Source of the DNA: Nannochloris sp. 'desiccata'
Taxonomy: Eukaryota > Chlorophyta > Trebouxiophyceae > Chlorellales > Chlorellaceae
Assembly (NCBI GenBank): GCA_019044685.2
Contig: JAGTXX020000003.1
Coordinates: forward strand, 1,426,001 to 1,490,000
Reading direction: 5' to 3'
Length of the DNA: 64,000 bases
Shown: positions 22,031 to 33,222 of the stretch, piece by piece
Numbering within the stretch: position 1 is the first letter of the stretch
Layout of the letters: each line of letters starts with the position of its first letter
Notes under the pieces: generated by a model
The model's input: the letters and a program-made list of their open reading frames with translations, nothing else
What the model was told of the DNA's origin: nothing
Databases searched by the model: none
Translations under genes and position numbers: made by a program

Positions 22031-25000
22031 CTACGTCATTGTTATTTGAAGTTGGTTCAGCGTCTCAGCAACTTCATCAAAACTGGGTCGATCAAGAGCG
22101 CATTCAGCCAAGCACCGTTGCATCAGCTCAGAAACAGGGGCAGGGACACCTTTGATTTCTATCGGTAAGCGGCACCCTTGTACCGCCACAGCATGCACCA
22201 CTTCCATCGGGCGCAATCTCCTCCACGCCCTTCTGGCGCACAGCATTTCCCACAGCAGCACGCCAAAGGAATAGACATCACTTGCAAGAGTCATAGGTGC
22301 ACCAAGAAGGACATCAGGTGGGATATGGGCAGCGCATGGAGGTCTATTCATCGCTCTGATTGTCGTTCCTCTAAACTTCAATAAAGGATGCTCTTCGATA
22401 CCTCCGCCATCAGCATTCGCACGAGTGGTACCATTTGCATAAATACCATAGATAGACTGCGTTGTAGCTGATGCCTCGTTACAATGTCCACTGAGAACCG
22501 CTTCACTAGCAACCAAAGCATAATCACTCACACAAGCTTTCCACCCACGGTACTTTTCATTTGAATCTGACGTCAGCAATACATTATTACTGGTTAACGC
22601 ACCGTGTATGGTACCAGAAAAGTGTAATACAGACATCGCGGAGGCTATATCGTGTGCAGTTAAAAGGATTGCACGGAGATCAGAGATAGCAGAGGCTCTT
22701 GGTGAGCTTCCTCCTCTGCCGTCTACACCACTACCGTTCCCATTGCAAGGACCGTTCGTATTGATTGGATCGACAGCAGCCCCGTGAATTTGACCACATT
22801 CAATGGCATCTCCCAGTTGTCCACGATTACAAAACTCTTCTACAGTCCATACTTCTAAATGAGTTCTCGTTGGAATGCCAGTAGGAGAAGCCATCACCGC
22901 CGACGTCAACACGGTGACTAAATTTGGATGACGAGGCAACGCAGTCAACGGTAAAGTAAAGGTACTAGGAGAAGAATCGTCGCTTTCTCTCCACATATCT
23001 GTGACTTTGACTGCCACACGTTCTCTCTTCCACACACCACGGTAACATCGACTGTTACTCCCGCAGCCTATTAAAGCGCCCAAGGTGGTTTCCCTTAAAG
23101 TGGGAGGAGGTCTATCGATAAGACCCCAAGCTCCAGAGCTGTTTTGAACATTTAAAGAAGGACGTGATACACCCAACAATGATTCTAATCCTCCTGTCTG
23201 ATCGGCAGTCGTTGGTTGATATTTGGCTGCTTCAGGGAGATCTTCATAACAGGCGCTGTCCCAAACTGTGGCGGAGCAGGCAAGCTGGGCGGCAGCTTGT
23301 AGTTCCTGTTGAGAGGGTCCGTCTGAAAAGCCGGAAGAAGGGGCAGTTCCATGACCGCCACGAGAAGAAGGAACATGCATATTCTCATTCTCTACTGATG
23401 TTGACACTGAATCATTTTCTGCTCCACGGCCAGGCTCATGAAGACTTTCTATTTGTCCATTGCCTTCGACTCCAGGCACGACGATTTCTGTTGTTTCGCC
23501 GTAATTATGGAACGGAGAGACAGGTAATTTACGAGGTGGGGGTCGAGGAGGTCCTTGATTAAGTACAACACCGAGATAGTAGACAGGCTCAGGCAAGAGT
23601 GCTTCATTCTTTTGTTGGTTGACCGTCGCAGCAGCTCCTTTTTCAATACTGCTAGCCTGAGGCTCAATTAATGGAGTAGTAGATAAAACAGATAACGCAG
23701 CGGCGAGCTCCTCTCGCTTTGAGTTTGTAAGATCAGCAGAGATGGGTTCATTTGCTCTTCCGAGGCCACGAGCAGCAGCAGCACCGTCGACATCCCCCTG
23801 TAACATCCAATCTAAACCAATACCGGCAGGGACAGCAATTTGCGGCATTGCAGCAGCTCCTAACCTACCTGGTTCACTCACAGGTTTGAATCGTAAGTTG
23901 ATGACTTCGCCCTGACGGACGGTGCTGCGAACGGAAAGGGTAAACGCTTGGCCAAGACGGGCAGCTGTCATGGCGATAGCTACCGCTGAAGGATCAATAG
24001 CGTTGCCTTGAAACATGTGCCAAAAGGGAGCTAATGGTTGCAGAGGAGGGCCAGTCAAACCATCACTGTTGTTAGTGGTGGGGGTAGTGTGAGCGCTACC
24101 AGCAACAGAGGAGGAGGTTGCAGAGGCTCTCGCAACTTCAGGATCACTTCCTGTAGCCTTTGCCCATGCATCATTGCAGTAGACTACTGGCCATTCAGGT
24201 TGGGAGACGTCTGTAAGCATGACCGCTTCATTCAAGGCATCCATAGCACGAAGGACTTGGCCAGTGGCAGATTTGGCCCCTTGGAGAGCGTTCTTAAGTT
24301 CAGATTGGTCCTCCTTCATGATTCTATCGCGTTCCAGCTCTCTAGTAGCTAATTCAGCGAAATGGCAGAGTATTAAATACTGTTCAGCGCTGAATCTACG
24401 TGCTTTTGTATCGATAACACAGAGCGTCCCGTAACGATGCCCAGTCGACCCAACCAGTGGTGATCCAGCATAGAAACGGATATATGGCTTTCCCGTAACG
24501 TATTTGTTCGTGTTGAATCTGGTGTCAGCTTGGGCATCCTCTACCACAAGCATGCGAGGGGTAGCACCTTCTAAAATGCGATCACAAAAACTTCCGTGCC
24601 TGGGTGCTGTCTTTGCCCATTCTCCTGCTCGGCTGTGGAAATGAATGGTACTATCATCGAGGAGCGTGATAGCGCTAATAGGAACTTGGAAAAGAGCCTT
24701 CATAATGAACGTAATGGAATCAAAACGGCCCTCTGGCTGGCGCTCGATCATTTGCAAACTACGCAAGGCAGCCAGCCTCTCTGCCTCAATAAAGAAGGGG
24801 AGAATATCCGCGTTTCCTTTGTCGACATCATTAAGGCCTCCACCACCGCAATGTGGTGGCGTTTCGCTCGCTACAGAGGCTCCGTTTCCAGCATAGCCAT
24901 TAGTTAAAGAAGAGATGCTCGTTTTAGCCGAGTCACTGACTCCGAGTTTGTTAACCGTATGTAAACTTGATTCAGACTTCGAATTAATACCCTCATCGCC

Positions 25001-25120
25001 CTGCAAGGAAATGTAAGCTAGGTAGTAGATATTTCTATGCATACAATAGTGTGGATTAAAGTCATTCGCCGCTCAAGGACGCACCTGAGGTATCGGGCGC
25101 GAGGCTATGCAACCACCCAT
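22031..25120 (-). CDS. GAF-PAS protein with C-terminal pseudokinase domain and N-myristoylation motif
   Basis: Two exons: 25085-25120 (12 codons, MGGCIASRPIPQ) and 22031-25000, in phase 0, giving 1001 residues. The MGGC start fits dual N-myristoylation and palmitoylation, so membrane attachment is inferred. A GAF domain (~88-235) contains FMKALFQVPISAITLLDD-like and FYAGSPLV-GHRYGTLCVIDTK strands. A PAS-like segment (ALNEAVMLTDVSQPEWPVVY) follows at ~255-310. After a long disordered region a protein-kinase fold lies at ~655-990: P-loop GCGSNSRCYRG, VAVK lysine, SDVYSFGVLLWEML. The catalytic loop reads HGALTSNN instead of HRDLKxxN and DFG is DYA, so catalysis is probably lost. GAF/PAS plus TKL-kinase architectures are frequent in green algae. 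The ligand is unknown. Confidence 0.85.
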
Positions 25121-25350
25121 GGTCCCCTTTCTCAACTAAATGTTTTTTTTTGTAAGTTTTGAGGCCGGCCGGCAACTTTTCCAAGCCTGAATGAACAGAA
25201 ATTCATGGTGGTACTGCCAGCTGCAGTCATTGCGTGGCGCAGCGAGAAGCCATTTTAATTAAATATGCATGTCTCATGTCACTGTAATTATTGATTTGCT
25301 AGTGTTTATAACACATATAGGTAGTTCTAAATGCGCGCAGGCCAGCGGAA

Positions 25351-26298
25351 ATGTCTCAAAATATCAATAATTTATGGTTGAATGAATCTGATCAACAAGC
25401 ATGGTTGGCAACAAATAAACAGTCTCATTACACCCTCTTTGCGGCATTCTTGTTCTTTAATACATTATCCTATGTATGCGATAGAGGTTTTGCTAGACGA
25501 ATACACTCTCCAAAACTCGCTGCTCAAGCAAAACATGGCATCTCTCAATTTTGTCACGCCGCCTTTACCGTTTCCTCCGCAATCTACACCCTTACTCACC
25601 GGTCATGGCTGCTCGACCCTGAATTCTGCGACCCTGCCCGTCTCTTTTGTTTTGACAATATAAATTCTCTTTACCTCGATATACACGCTGGATATCTCTT
25701 CTACGAATGGATTTTCTACTTAATAAATGATGCTGTCCTCAACCCCCGCTTTGATTTTTTGGGCTTTCATAGAACGCTCTTACTACTAGGCTATGCGCTA
25801 GCTAAAGTACACCCATGTAGTTTAACAGTGATTATACTGCCATTCACCCAACTTCTAGCTGTTGCTCAACTAGCAGAATCACGATTAGACCTTGCAGTAG
25901 CCTTTGGCAAACTGCCTCGAGTTTGTGTTGACCGACTTTGGTACGTCGTTATTCTTGCTTTCTTCCGAGCAATTGGAGCTTTGGCAATCTCATTTTATAC
26001 TTGGTGGTGGATAAGTTCGAGAGATTTAATGCATTTAGACTTGCCACGTGGCAAGAGAACAGCGTTGAATACAGCATATTGTTATATTTTTGTTGGCGGC
26101 GGGTTTTCTTTGTCACTTTTATATTTGAATTGGTTTCGAGCTGTTGGAGACTCTCAAAAGAGAGCATATGCTAGGATGGCTCAATCTGCAGATAGTAATA
26201 AGACAGGAACAGGAGCAAAGGAGGCTTTCAGAGCAAGCAGTGGCCCTGCGAAGAAGAAGAAGAAGAAGAAGAAGAAGAAAAATGCCGACCAGGCGTAA
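25351..26298 (+). CDS. Multi-span TLC-domain-like membrane protein
   Basis: Single exon, 315 residues, with about six hydrophobic helices (FAAFLFFNTLSYV, AAFTVSSAIYTL, LFYEWIFYLI, TVIILPFTQLLAV, VVILAFFRAIGALAI, YIFVGGGFSLSLLYL). The HAGYLFYEWIFYLIND and FHRTLLLLGYALA segments resemble the TRAM-LAG-CLN8 fold of the TMEM56/TLCD type, which is implicated in membrane lipid composition. The C-terminus ends in ten lysines encoded by an AAG repeat (26250-26279), so it is probably cytosolic and electrostatically membrane-bound. The TLC call is from overall pattern only. It is divergent from the pseudokinase gene across 230 bp. Confidence 0.6.
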   Translation: MSQNINNLWLNESDQQAWLATNKQSHYTLFAAFLFFNTLSYVCDRGFARRIHSPKLAAQAKHGISQFCHAAFTVSSAIYTLTHRSWLLDPEFCDPARLFCFDNINSLYLDIHAGYLFYEWIFYLINDAVLNPRFDFLGFHRTLLLLGYALAKVHPCSLTVIILPFTQLLAVAQLAESRLDLAVAFGKLPRVCVDRLWYVVILAFFRAIGALAISFYTWWWISSRDLMHLDLPRGKRTALNTAYCYIFVGGGFSLSLLYLNWFRAVGDSQKRAYARMAQSADSNKTGTGAKEAFRASSGPAKKKKKKKKKKNADQA

Positions 26299-26656
26299 AT
26301 AACAAAAAATGAGAAAAGTAAAGTTGATGGTCTGTTCTTTGCCGTGAAACACATCCCGGTTAATTTTATTCGAATACTTGTAGTTTAGTAGTAACTGTAA
26401 AGTAGCCATCGGTAAATGGTTAATAGGCGGGCAGAGAAGGCAGAGAGCGCGCACTTGATCAGGACACTCGGTGACTTGGCTCGGAGCCGAGTCGTGTTCA
26501 AAACACCCACAGCAGCCGATTGATATTCTTCTGATCTTTTACAGATTTAGCAAAAACTGCATTCTCTTCACAATTACCGAACATCTACTTAAGTCATAAC
26601 CAGATTGATTCATATAGCGTAGAGCATTGGTCTCTGCTGTTGAATAATCTGCGTTG
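26299..26656. other. Intergenic region TLC-like gene / thioredoxin-fold gene
   Basis: 358 bp between two plus-strand genes. It must hold the terminator of the first and the promoter of the second. Nothing discrete recognised. Confidence 0.35.
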
Positions 26657-27759
26657 ATGTTGGCAGCTAGATCAATCAGTAACCCTAAGCAATGCGCTGC
26701 TGGGTTCTCTTTTAAGAGTGTGAGCTCCCGCTCTACTAGAGTAACTGCTCGCCATGGAGTAATGAACATTGTGGCGATGGCTAGAGTGGAATCTGAAATC
26801 TTAGAAGCAGGATTCAAAGCCCCTGATTTCACATTGCCCGAGCCCTTGACCGGCAAGTCAGTGAATCTCTATGATTATACCAAAGATGCCAAGGCAACCC
26901 TGATCATGATCATTTGCAACCATTGGTGAGGTCTTAAAGGTTGAATTTACAAGCAGAAATCTGCCATTATGTCTTCAATACAGATTGTCGATATTGCCGC
27001 TCGCTCTGACTACCACAGTTAAATTAATTAAAGCTGATTCTTCCTTTTCCTGCCTTTCTTCCTTCTCCACAGCCCATTTGTGGTTCATTTAAAGCCTTCT
27101 ATTGTCGATCTTGCCAAGGAATACCAGGCTAAAGGTGTCAAGTTTGTTGCTATTAGTCCCAATAATGCTGACGTTACACCCAAGGACGCACCTGAAAAGA
27201 TGGCTGAAGATGCCGTTGCACAGGGCTATACCTTCCCTTAGTAAGCAATTCATACTGTGATTATTTACGTCAATACCCGCATTTAATCAATCAATACTCG
27301 TTTATTTACTTTGAATTTTACTCTCAAATATATTTTCCGCTCTTTTTTCTTTCTTTCTTTTTGTTCAGTCTCTATGACGGTGACCAAGAAGTTGCCAAGG
27401 CCTATCAGGCAGCATGCACCCCTGAATTCATGGTAAGAAAGACTACATTACAGGGCATGGACTATTTTGCATCCAGTACACCTTGAGAGATTTCTTTCCT
27501 CATAGTCCCGCCGCCTAAAATTTAAATTTGTTCATTTTTGTTTCAGGTGTTTGACAAGGACTTGAAGCTTGTGTATCACGGACAATTTGACGACTCCAGA
27601 CCTCCCAGTAAGGGTGGCACGACCCCTATCACTGCTAAGGATATTAGAACTGCCTTAGATGCGGGATTGTCTGGTGAGGCGGTGCCCGGTAAATGGAGGC
27701 CTTCTATTGGATGCAATGTGAAGTGGATCCCTGGAAAGGAGCCTGCCTGGTACGGTTAA
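26657..27759 (+). CDS. Plastid AhpC/TSA-like thioredoxin-fold protein with CNHC motif
   Basis: Four exons (26657-26925, 27073-27240, 27369-27432, 27547-27759) give 237 residues. The first ~40 residues (MLAARSISNPKQ, basic and Ser-rich) look like an organellar transit peptide. The mature part has the redoxin start KAPDFTLPEPLTGK, then ICNHCPFVVHLKPS, whose CxxC pair (CNHC) is completed by splicing across intron 1. ISPNNADVTPKDAPEKMAEDA, YTFPYLYD, EVAKAYQAACTPEFMVFDKD and QFDDSRP follow. The tail PSIGCNVKWIPG is typical of the cyanobacterial/plastid subfamily. It probably acts as a thiol-disulfide oxidoreductase or peroxiredoxin-like enzyme; the substrate is unknown. All exon phases agree. Confidence 0.85.
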
Positions 27760-28001
27760 CTGGTTTGTTTTGCGCAGGATTGAGAATTGGGAGGGCTGAC
27801 TAAAGTGCTTGTGCACTGGGGGCCCTTCGTTGTGGAGTGAAAGTGTGATTTTATCTTCTCAGTTAAAATATCAAATATGCAAGTGCAAATATCGAATTCA
27901 ATTTCTTTTTGATATTTAAGATTGATTTATTTAACAATCTAAGCGATATTACCTAGTACATTGTTCATTTAGCACACAGAACATTACATCGAATCTCCAT
28001 C

Positions 28002-28651
28002 ATGCAGACAAATATGCTTGCAACTGGGCGCATTGCCCTTCGTAGAACAACCGAGGGCAGCTCGATATCGTCTAGAGGGGCTCCATATCACAACGGACTC
28101 TGCAAACTCCCATCTCTCAGGCAATTTAGACAGAACGTAGGAATGCGATGCTCTGCAGCTCAGCCAAAGAAGCTTGCAAAGAGATTGGAGATTGTAGCTA
28201 CGTACCCTGAACCAGAGACAGAAAAGGAGCGCTCCCCAATTGATTTCCCTCAGGTAAGCAGTTGCAGACACTTTCCCACTTGTTCAACCCCGACGGCACA
28301 AAACGGCAGCACAGCTTTTGAAACTATTTTATTCGCATTAATGACTTTCGGAAGCAGCCCTAACGCCATCCTTACATCAATTACATTGAGTAACTAACTA
28401 TTTCCAACTTAAAATGGCTCAATTACTTTCCACAGGAATGGATTACCCCCCAGCCAAGTAGGAGACCAGATATTTTCCCTGAATTTGAAAGATTAGATAC
28501 CCCTATGCCTAAACCATTGCCTGGAGATCCCGCATTACCAGATGAAGAAGAAGAGGAGGAAGAACAAAAGAAGAAGAAGAATCCTGATGACCCTGAGAAG
28601 GAGGAGGAAGGAGAGCCAAAGCCTGATGAGCCTGCTCCCGCTCAAGAGTAG
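28002..28651 (+). CDS. Acidic plastid-targeted protein of unknown function
   Basis: Two exons (28002-28253 and 28436-28651, phase 0) give 155 residues. The first ~50 residues are basic and Ser-rich (RIALRRTTEGSSISSRG to GMRCSAAQ), as in a plastid transit peptide with a cleavage region near MRCSA. The short mature part contains a motif that looks conserved (WITPQPSRRPDIFPEFERL, then PMPKPLPGDP) and ends in a strongly acidic/lysine-rich tail (poly-Glu, KKKK). No membrane helix. I think small algal and plant plastid proteins with this pattern exist but cannot name one. Confidence 0.65.
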
Positions 28652-29037
28652 AACTAGAACAGTTGTTTCGTTCTTCCAATTTTTCCTAGTTAGTTTGAAC
28701 GAAATTTAATGTAAAATATGTTTGCAGAGAGTAAGATAAACAGTTACATTATGAGAATATAGTAATGGAACTGATCACTGAGGTCAGTGTTGTCAATGTC
28801 AGTAGGGGCGGCAAATTGATTGACAGCAGCGACAACCAACGTTCTCCCAGTCTTAATAGCAGAGGGATGCGTGCACATCTTCATTCTTTTCTTTTTATTC
28901 TCTTATATTCAATTAGCTTTAGACACTCTATACGAGGAACTAAGCGAAAACCTTGCTTAAAATAAGGATCGAATTAATATTGAAAAAAAAAAACGTCTCG
29001 ATCTTTGGCAGAAATCCCCTAGATTTCCTAGCCACAG
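28652..29037. other. Intergenic region upstream of COG3
   Basis: 386 bp between two plus-strand genes; AT-rich with an A-run just before COG3. Nothing discrete recognised. Confidence 0.35.
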
Positions 29038-31952
29038 ATGTGGGACTCTATTGATGCATTAGGAGGTGTATCTCCTGTAGGCAGCGATGGCCATTCAAAC
29101 GCTTTCAAGCCTGTAGAGCCAGTTAAAGAGCAGCAGCGATCACTCCCTCCCGCTGCAAGTAAAAGCTACAGCGTGGTGAGTCACTTAAAGAAAAATATAG
29201 CACTATAAGACACGCTCACGGTGCATTATCTCCCTGTCCAAAATCCCAGCGTCGGTGTTCACAACTGAATTAGTCGACGTTGTTATTATTGTCGCTGATT
29301 AAAAATCACTCTGCTCCTCTTCCAATCCTGCAGGCAAGCATCTGGGACCGTGCTGCAGCATTAACAGACATTCAACAACAAGCAATTGAAGTCTTATCAG
29401 CTGCTTGCGCTCAACGCCCTCTCCCTCCTCAATTAGCCGATGCGACCGCCAATGCAACGGCAGCAACTCCAACGACTGCCAACGAGTCCCACAAGCTCCC
29501 TTTCTCTCCAACCGAAGACACTAATGCTCCTGCTGATACGACTGCCAATGCGTATACTTCTTCCCGTGCAGAGCTAAGTTTTGAGGGCACTTCCTTTGAC
29601 GATGTCGTCTTACAGAATAGCTCGGAGTTTTATAAATGGCTTTCTGTTCTAGAAGCAGCCAGAGCCAGCGAAACCGAAGGCAAATTCCAACGACACGCCG
29701 CCGTTCTTGACGCCCACTTAGCCTCTTGTGATGATTTATTGAACACAATTGACGGGGCGTTGGAATTATTTAGTAAACTGAAAGTTGGGCAGAGGACAGT
29801 GAGCGAACGCACTGTTGCTTTGCATGTGACCTGCGACCGTTTAGTTAAAGAAAGAGAAGCTCTGGTCAATGCTGCAGATGCATTACGTAGTAAATTGATG
29901 CATTTTGATGAATTGGAGAATGTAGCTGCTCAATTCCAGTCTGCTTCCTTTTCTTCTTACTCTTTTGGAGGCTTGGATGACCTTGGAAATAATTCTAACG
30001 AGGAAGGAGTAAAAATAATGGATTCTCTTCGGAAGTTGGATGAAAGCTTGGCATTTGTGTCCGGTCACCCACACTACGCAGACTCCGCGACGTATATAGT
30101 GAAATTTAAACAATTACAAGCAAAGGCATTAGCTTCTGTCCGTGCTAAAGTGCAGCAATCGCTCCGCACCGCTGCACAAACAGTCCAACAATCGGTGCTT
30201 GCGACTCCTCGTAATGGCACTACAGATGCTACGAAGAATGATACAGGAGCAGAGACTACGTTACTGTATGTCAGATTCCGTGCTGCAGCTGAACCTCTCG
30301 TGAAATCTCTGCTACAAGGTATAGAAGCCCGATCTGGTGCAAGCCCGGAATACGCTCGTCTATTATATGAGTGTCAAAATATACATTGTGAGACACGCCT
30401 TGGTCTTATGAAACCCTCTGTGACCGCGCATTTGAAAGCATTGAATGGACAAGCGTTGCCTACCGTACTTCGTTCTGGATGCACCTTCTTGTTACACATT
30501 GCACAACTAGAACTTCAATTATTTGAACAGTTTTTCCCAGCATCTACCGCTGCCTCTTCTTCTTCTTCTTCTTCTTCTTCTTCTTCTTTTGGAGGAAAAA
30601 ATGCGAAACCTAGTCCTGCTGGTATTTCTTCTTCTACTACTAGTGGTACTGCAGCGGCATTAGCGCCTCTTATGGACCCATTATGCTCATTACTCTATGA
30701 TTCTATGCGCCCAGGCCTTGTCGGTTTAAAGGATGTTGATGTTTTATGTGAGCTAGCATACATACTCCGCGCTGAAATATTAGAAGAAAATATTAATGGC
30801 AATGGTTCTGATAATAGTGGCAGTGTAGATAAAGAACAGCAGCATCAGCAGCAAAGGAATAGAGGTGACGCAGCAGCATTGCTAGATCCAGTATTGCGGC
30901 GAGTGCTTGGTGATGTTCAAGAAAAGGCAACGTACAGAGCACAAGCGTTTATTCGTGAGAATGTAGCTGGATTCACACCTACAGCTGCTGATTTAGATTA
31001 TCCTGCACTCCTTTCTGCTGGAAAGCAAGAAACAGCAGAAGAAAATCTTGACCAAGGAGCGGGGATTGAAGATACACAACAGCAACAGCAACAGCAACAA
31101 CAGGCACTTACCAGCAATCAATACAGTGGATGGTATCCTCCTGTGCAACGTTCTCTCCTTCTTCTCTCTAAACTCTACCGCACAATCCCTCAAAAGGCCT
31201 TCAACGGACTGGCACATGAAGCAGTTGCCGCTGCTGCTGCCGCGGTTCAAGATGCCCAAAGAGCAATCACCAAAAGTGCAGGTCCTCTCCACGGTCAACT
31301 GTTTACTATTCGACAATTATTGATTCTAAGAGAACAAATTGCACCGTTTGAAGCCGATTTTGCTGTAGTGGAACGCGGTCTAGACTTCTCCCATGTCAAA
31401 GATTATCTCCGACGAACTTTGAGCGGCCAATTGCCTCTGTTTTCTTTCTCCAGTAACAACGCAGTCCTGCAATTAGTCAGCAGAGGTGGTCCACGCTTAT
31501 CTGAACACCAAATGGACGCCAAAAAGGACTTGGAAAGGCAATTAAAGGCCAATTGCGAGGCCTTTATCATGGCAGTGACCAAGTTGACTGTCGACCCTGC
31601 TTTGACTTTCTTAACAAAAGTTACTTCGATTCGAGTTGCTCTTGGTGACGGTCCTGATCAAAAACCCTTACGTGAACACGCCTTTGCTGCACCTGAGCGT
31701 ATAATTGAAGTCGCTGCGTCTGTAAATGCATCTCTTAACGGGCCCTTGCCAGAAGCAGCTGCGGCGTTGAAGGCGTATTTACCAGCAGAGCAAACTCGTG
31801 CTGCGTTGTTCAAGCCTATTCGTAGTAATGTAGTGGAAGCGCATACGCAGTTGATTGGGTTGTTGCAAGGAGAGTACAGTGCAGAAGAAGTGGCTGCTGC
31901 GGCATTGCCTAATGAAGAGCAGCTGGAAGCGATGCTTGACTCAATGGCGTGA
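29038..31952 (+). CDS. COG3: Conserved oligomeric Golgi complex subunit 3
   Basis: COG3 (Sec34) is a lobe A subunit of the vesicle-tethering complex that recycles Golgi glycosylation enzymes. Two exons (29038-29175 and 29334-31952, phase 0) give 918 residues. The N-terminal signature is SIWDRAAALTDIQQQAIEVL. It is followed by the family region FYKWLSVLEAA, CDDLLNTIDGALELFSKLK and TVSERTVALHVTCDRLVKE (residues ~145-250), a helical rod as expected for CATCHR proteins. Low-complexity insertions are a poly-Ser run encoded by TCT repeats (30557-30587), an Asn/Gly/Ser loop and poly-Gln (31078-31102). The total length is slightly above the usual ~800 because of these. Convergent with the PsbTn-like gene. 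Confidence 0.9.
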
Positions 31953-32210
31953 CGTGACTCTTGGATAGTTAATACATAGTCTGTGATGGTCATGTATTAT
32001 TATTTTTTGTGTAAAGATTCTTGCCGAGACGCTTTTTACATATCAAGATACGGTGTTTGTAATAGAATGAATGAGCATCAGCTATTGTAAAACAAAACAC
32101 TGGGCGTCGCGGCAAAAAAAAAAAGGACAATGTTGTACTAATTCTCTTCACAAAAATATTACCCTAGTCATCGCTATGCGATCTCTCTCAAGTGAAAATT
32201 GCTAGGCAAT

Positions 32211-32858
32211 TTACTTCTTGGCAGAGTTCTTGAGGCAGCTGCAGGGCAGAGAGAAGTGCAATATATAAGTCAGAAGGCGAAAAAAAAGTTGTATACCGCT
32301 GTCAAGTCATAATACTTGGGAGGTAAAAACTTACAGCTTAGCAGTGGGGTTGGAAGCGCATACAACGTTCTTGACCTCAGCAGCCTGGACGGGAGCTGCG
32401 TTGATAAGGACGGCAGCAGCGAAAGCAGCAAGACTGACAAAAGCGGCCTTTTTAGGGGCAGCCTGCAGCAAAGCAAAGGGGGGAAAAGCGGTAATGAAAA
32501 TGAATTAGTTAGGGTATGTGCTTCTTTAGAGTGTTCAAGGTAGTTTGAAGTTGATATTACGGCGATCCTCCCCGATGCTCTATGTTTAAGCAGCGAACAA
32601 AGCCTCGCAAAACCATCAATGATGCTATCTGAGATCAGGAGGAGTATTGGCGGTGCAAGAGTCCCTAACTTGCATAATCGCCATCCGTAATCAGTATTAC
32701 TATCTAAGGACATTATGTGACCTTAACTGATCCTTTGCATCTGGGGAGGTTCCGAAGAAGATGGAAATTTATCTCACCATGGGCTTGGAGCTAGCCTGGC
32801 ACACGATGGTTGTGCGGGCTGCGGCGGGGCGAGTAGTGCGGAGAGTAGCGGACTGCAT
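32211..32858 (-). CDS. PSBTN: PsbTn-like 5 kDa photosystem II lumenal peptide
   Basis: Three exons (32778-32858, 32335-32462, 32211-32238) give only 78 residues; each intron has GT-AG ends and the phases agree. The protein has a stromal transit segment (MQSATLRTTRPAAARTT...), then a basic/hydrophobic thylakoid export signal (KKAAFVSLAAFAAAVLINAA) ending at a VQAAE-type lumenal cleavage site. The mature peptide is only ~25 residues, with VVCASNPTAKLCLK. The pattern V-C-x3-PTA-x2-C, two cysteines seven residues apart, matches the C-terminus of plant PsbTn (PVC...PTARIC). The nearby promoter and the bipartite targeting support a lumenal photosystem II subunit. The mature peptide is so short that a chance resemblance cannot be excluded. 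Confidence 0.62.
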
Positions 32859-33222
32859 GATGACGAATAACTAATTGAAATTGGGAGGGACGGAGAAAAT
32901 TCTCGAGAAAAAGAAATCAACTCAGTTTATCTAAATCTGAAGGTACAATTTTGTGCCCAAGTGTACCTCAACTTAAGCCAAGGGCTCCAAGATTACACAG
33001 AGCATCTGTTCTATTCAGTTGCTGCTCTCCTAGAACCTTTTGCTTCCTTAAATTACATTCACGTAGTGGGTATATACCCTTACAAAAGGCAAGAGTCAAG
33101 AAAATTAAATCGAATACATTTTATAATCTGTTGTCTAGTAGCATTCAAAAGACAAACAGCGACAGCCTCAGTCTTTATAATACATATCCGTAAGCCATAT
33201 ATCACTCAATAACGAGAAAGCT
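32859..33222. promoter_or_regulatory. Upstream region of the PsbTn-like gene
   Basis: 364 bp upstream of the PsbTn-like start and downstream of the RGG/Q-rich gene's stop. Nothing discrete recognised. Confidence 0.35.
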
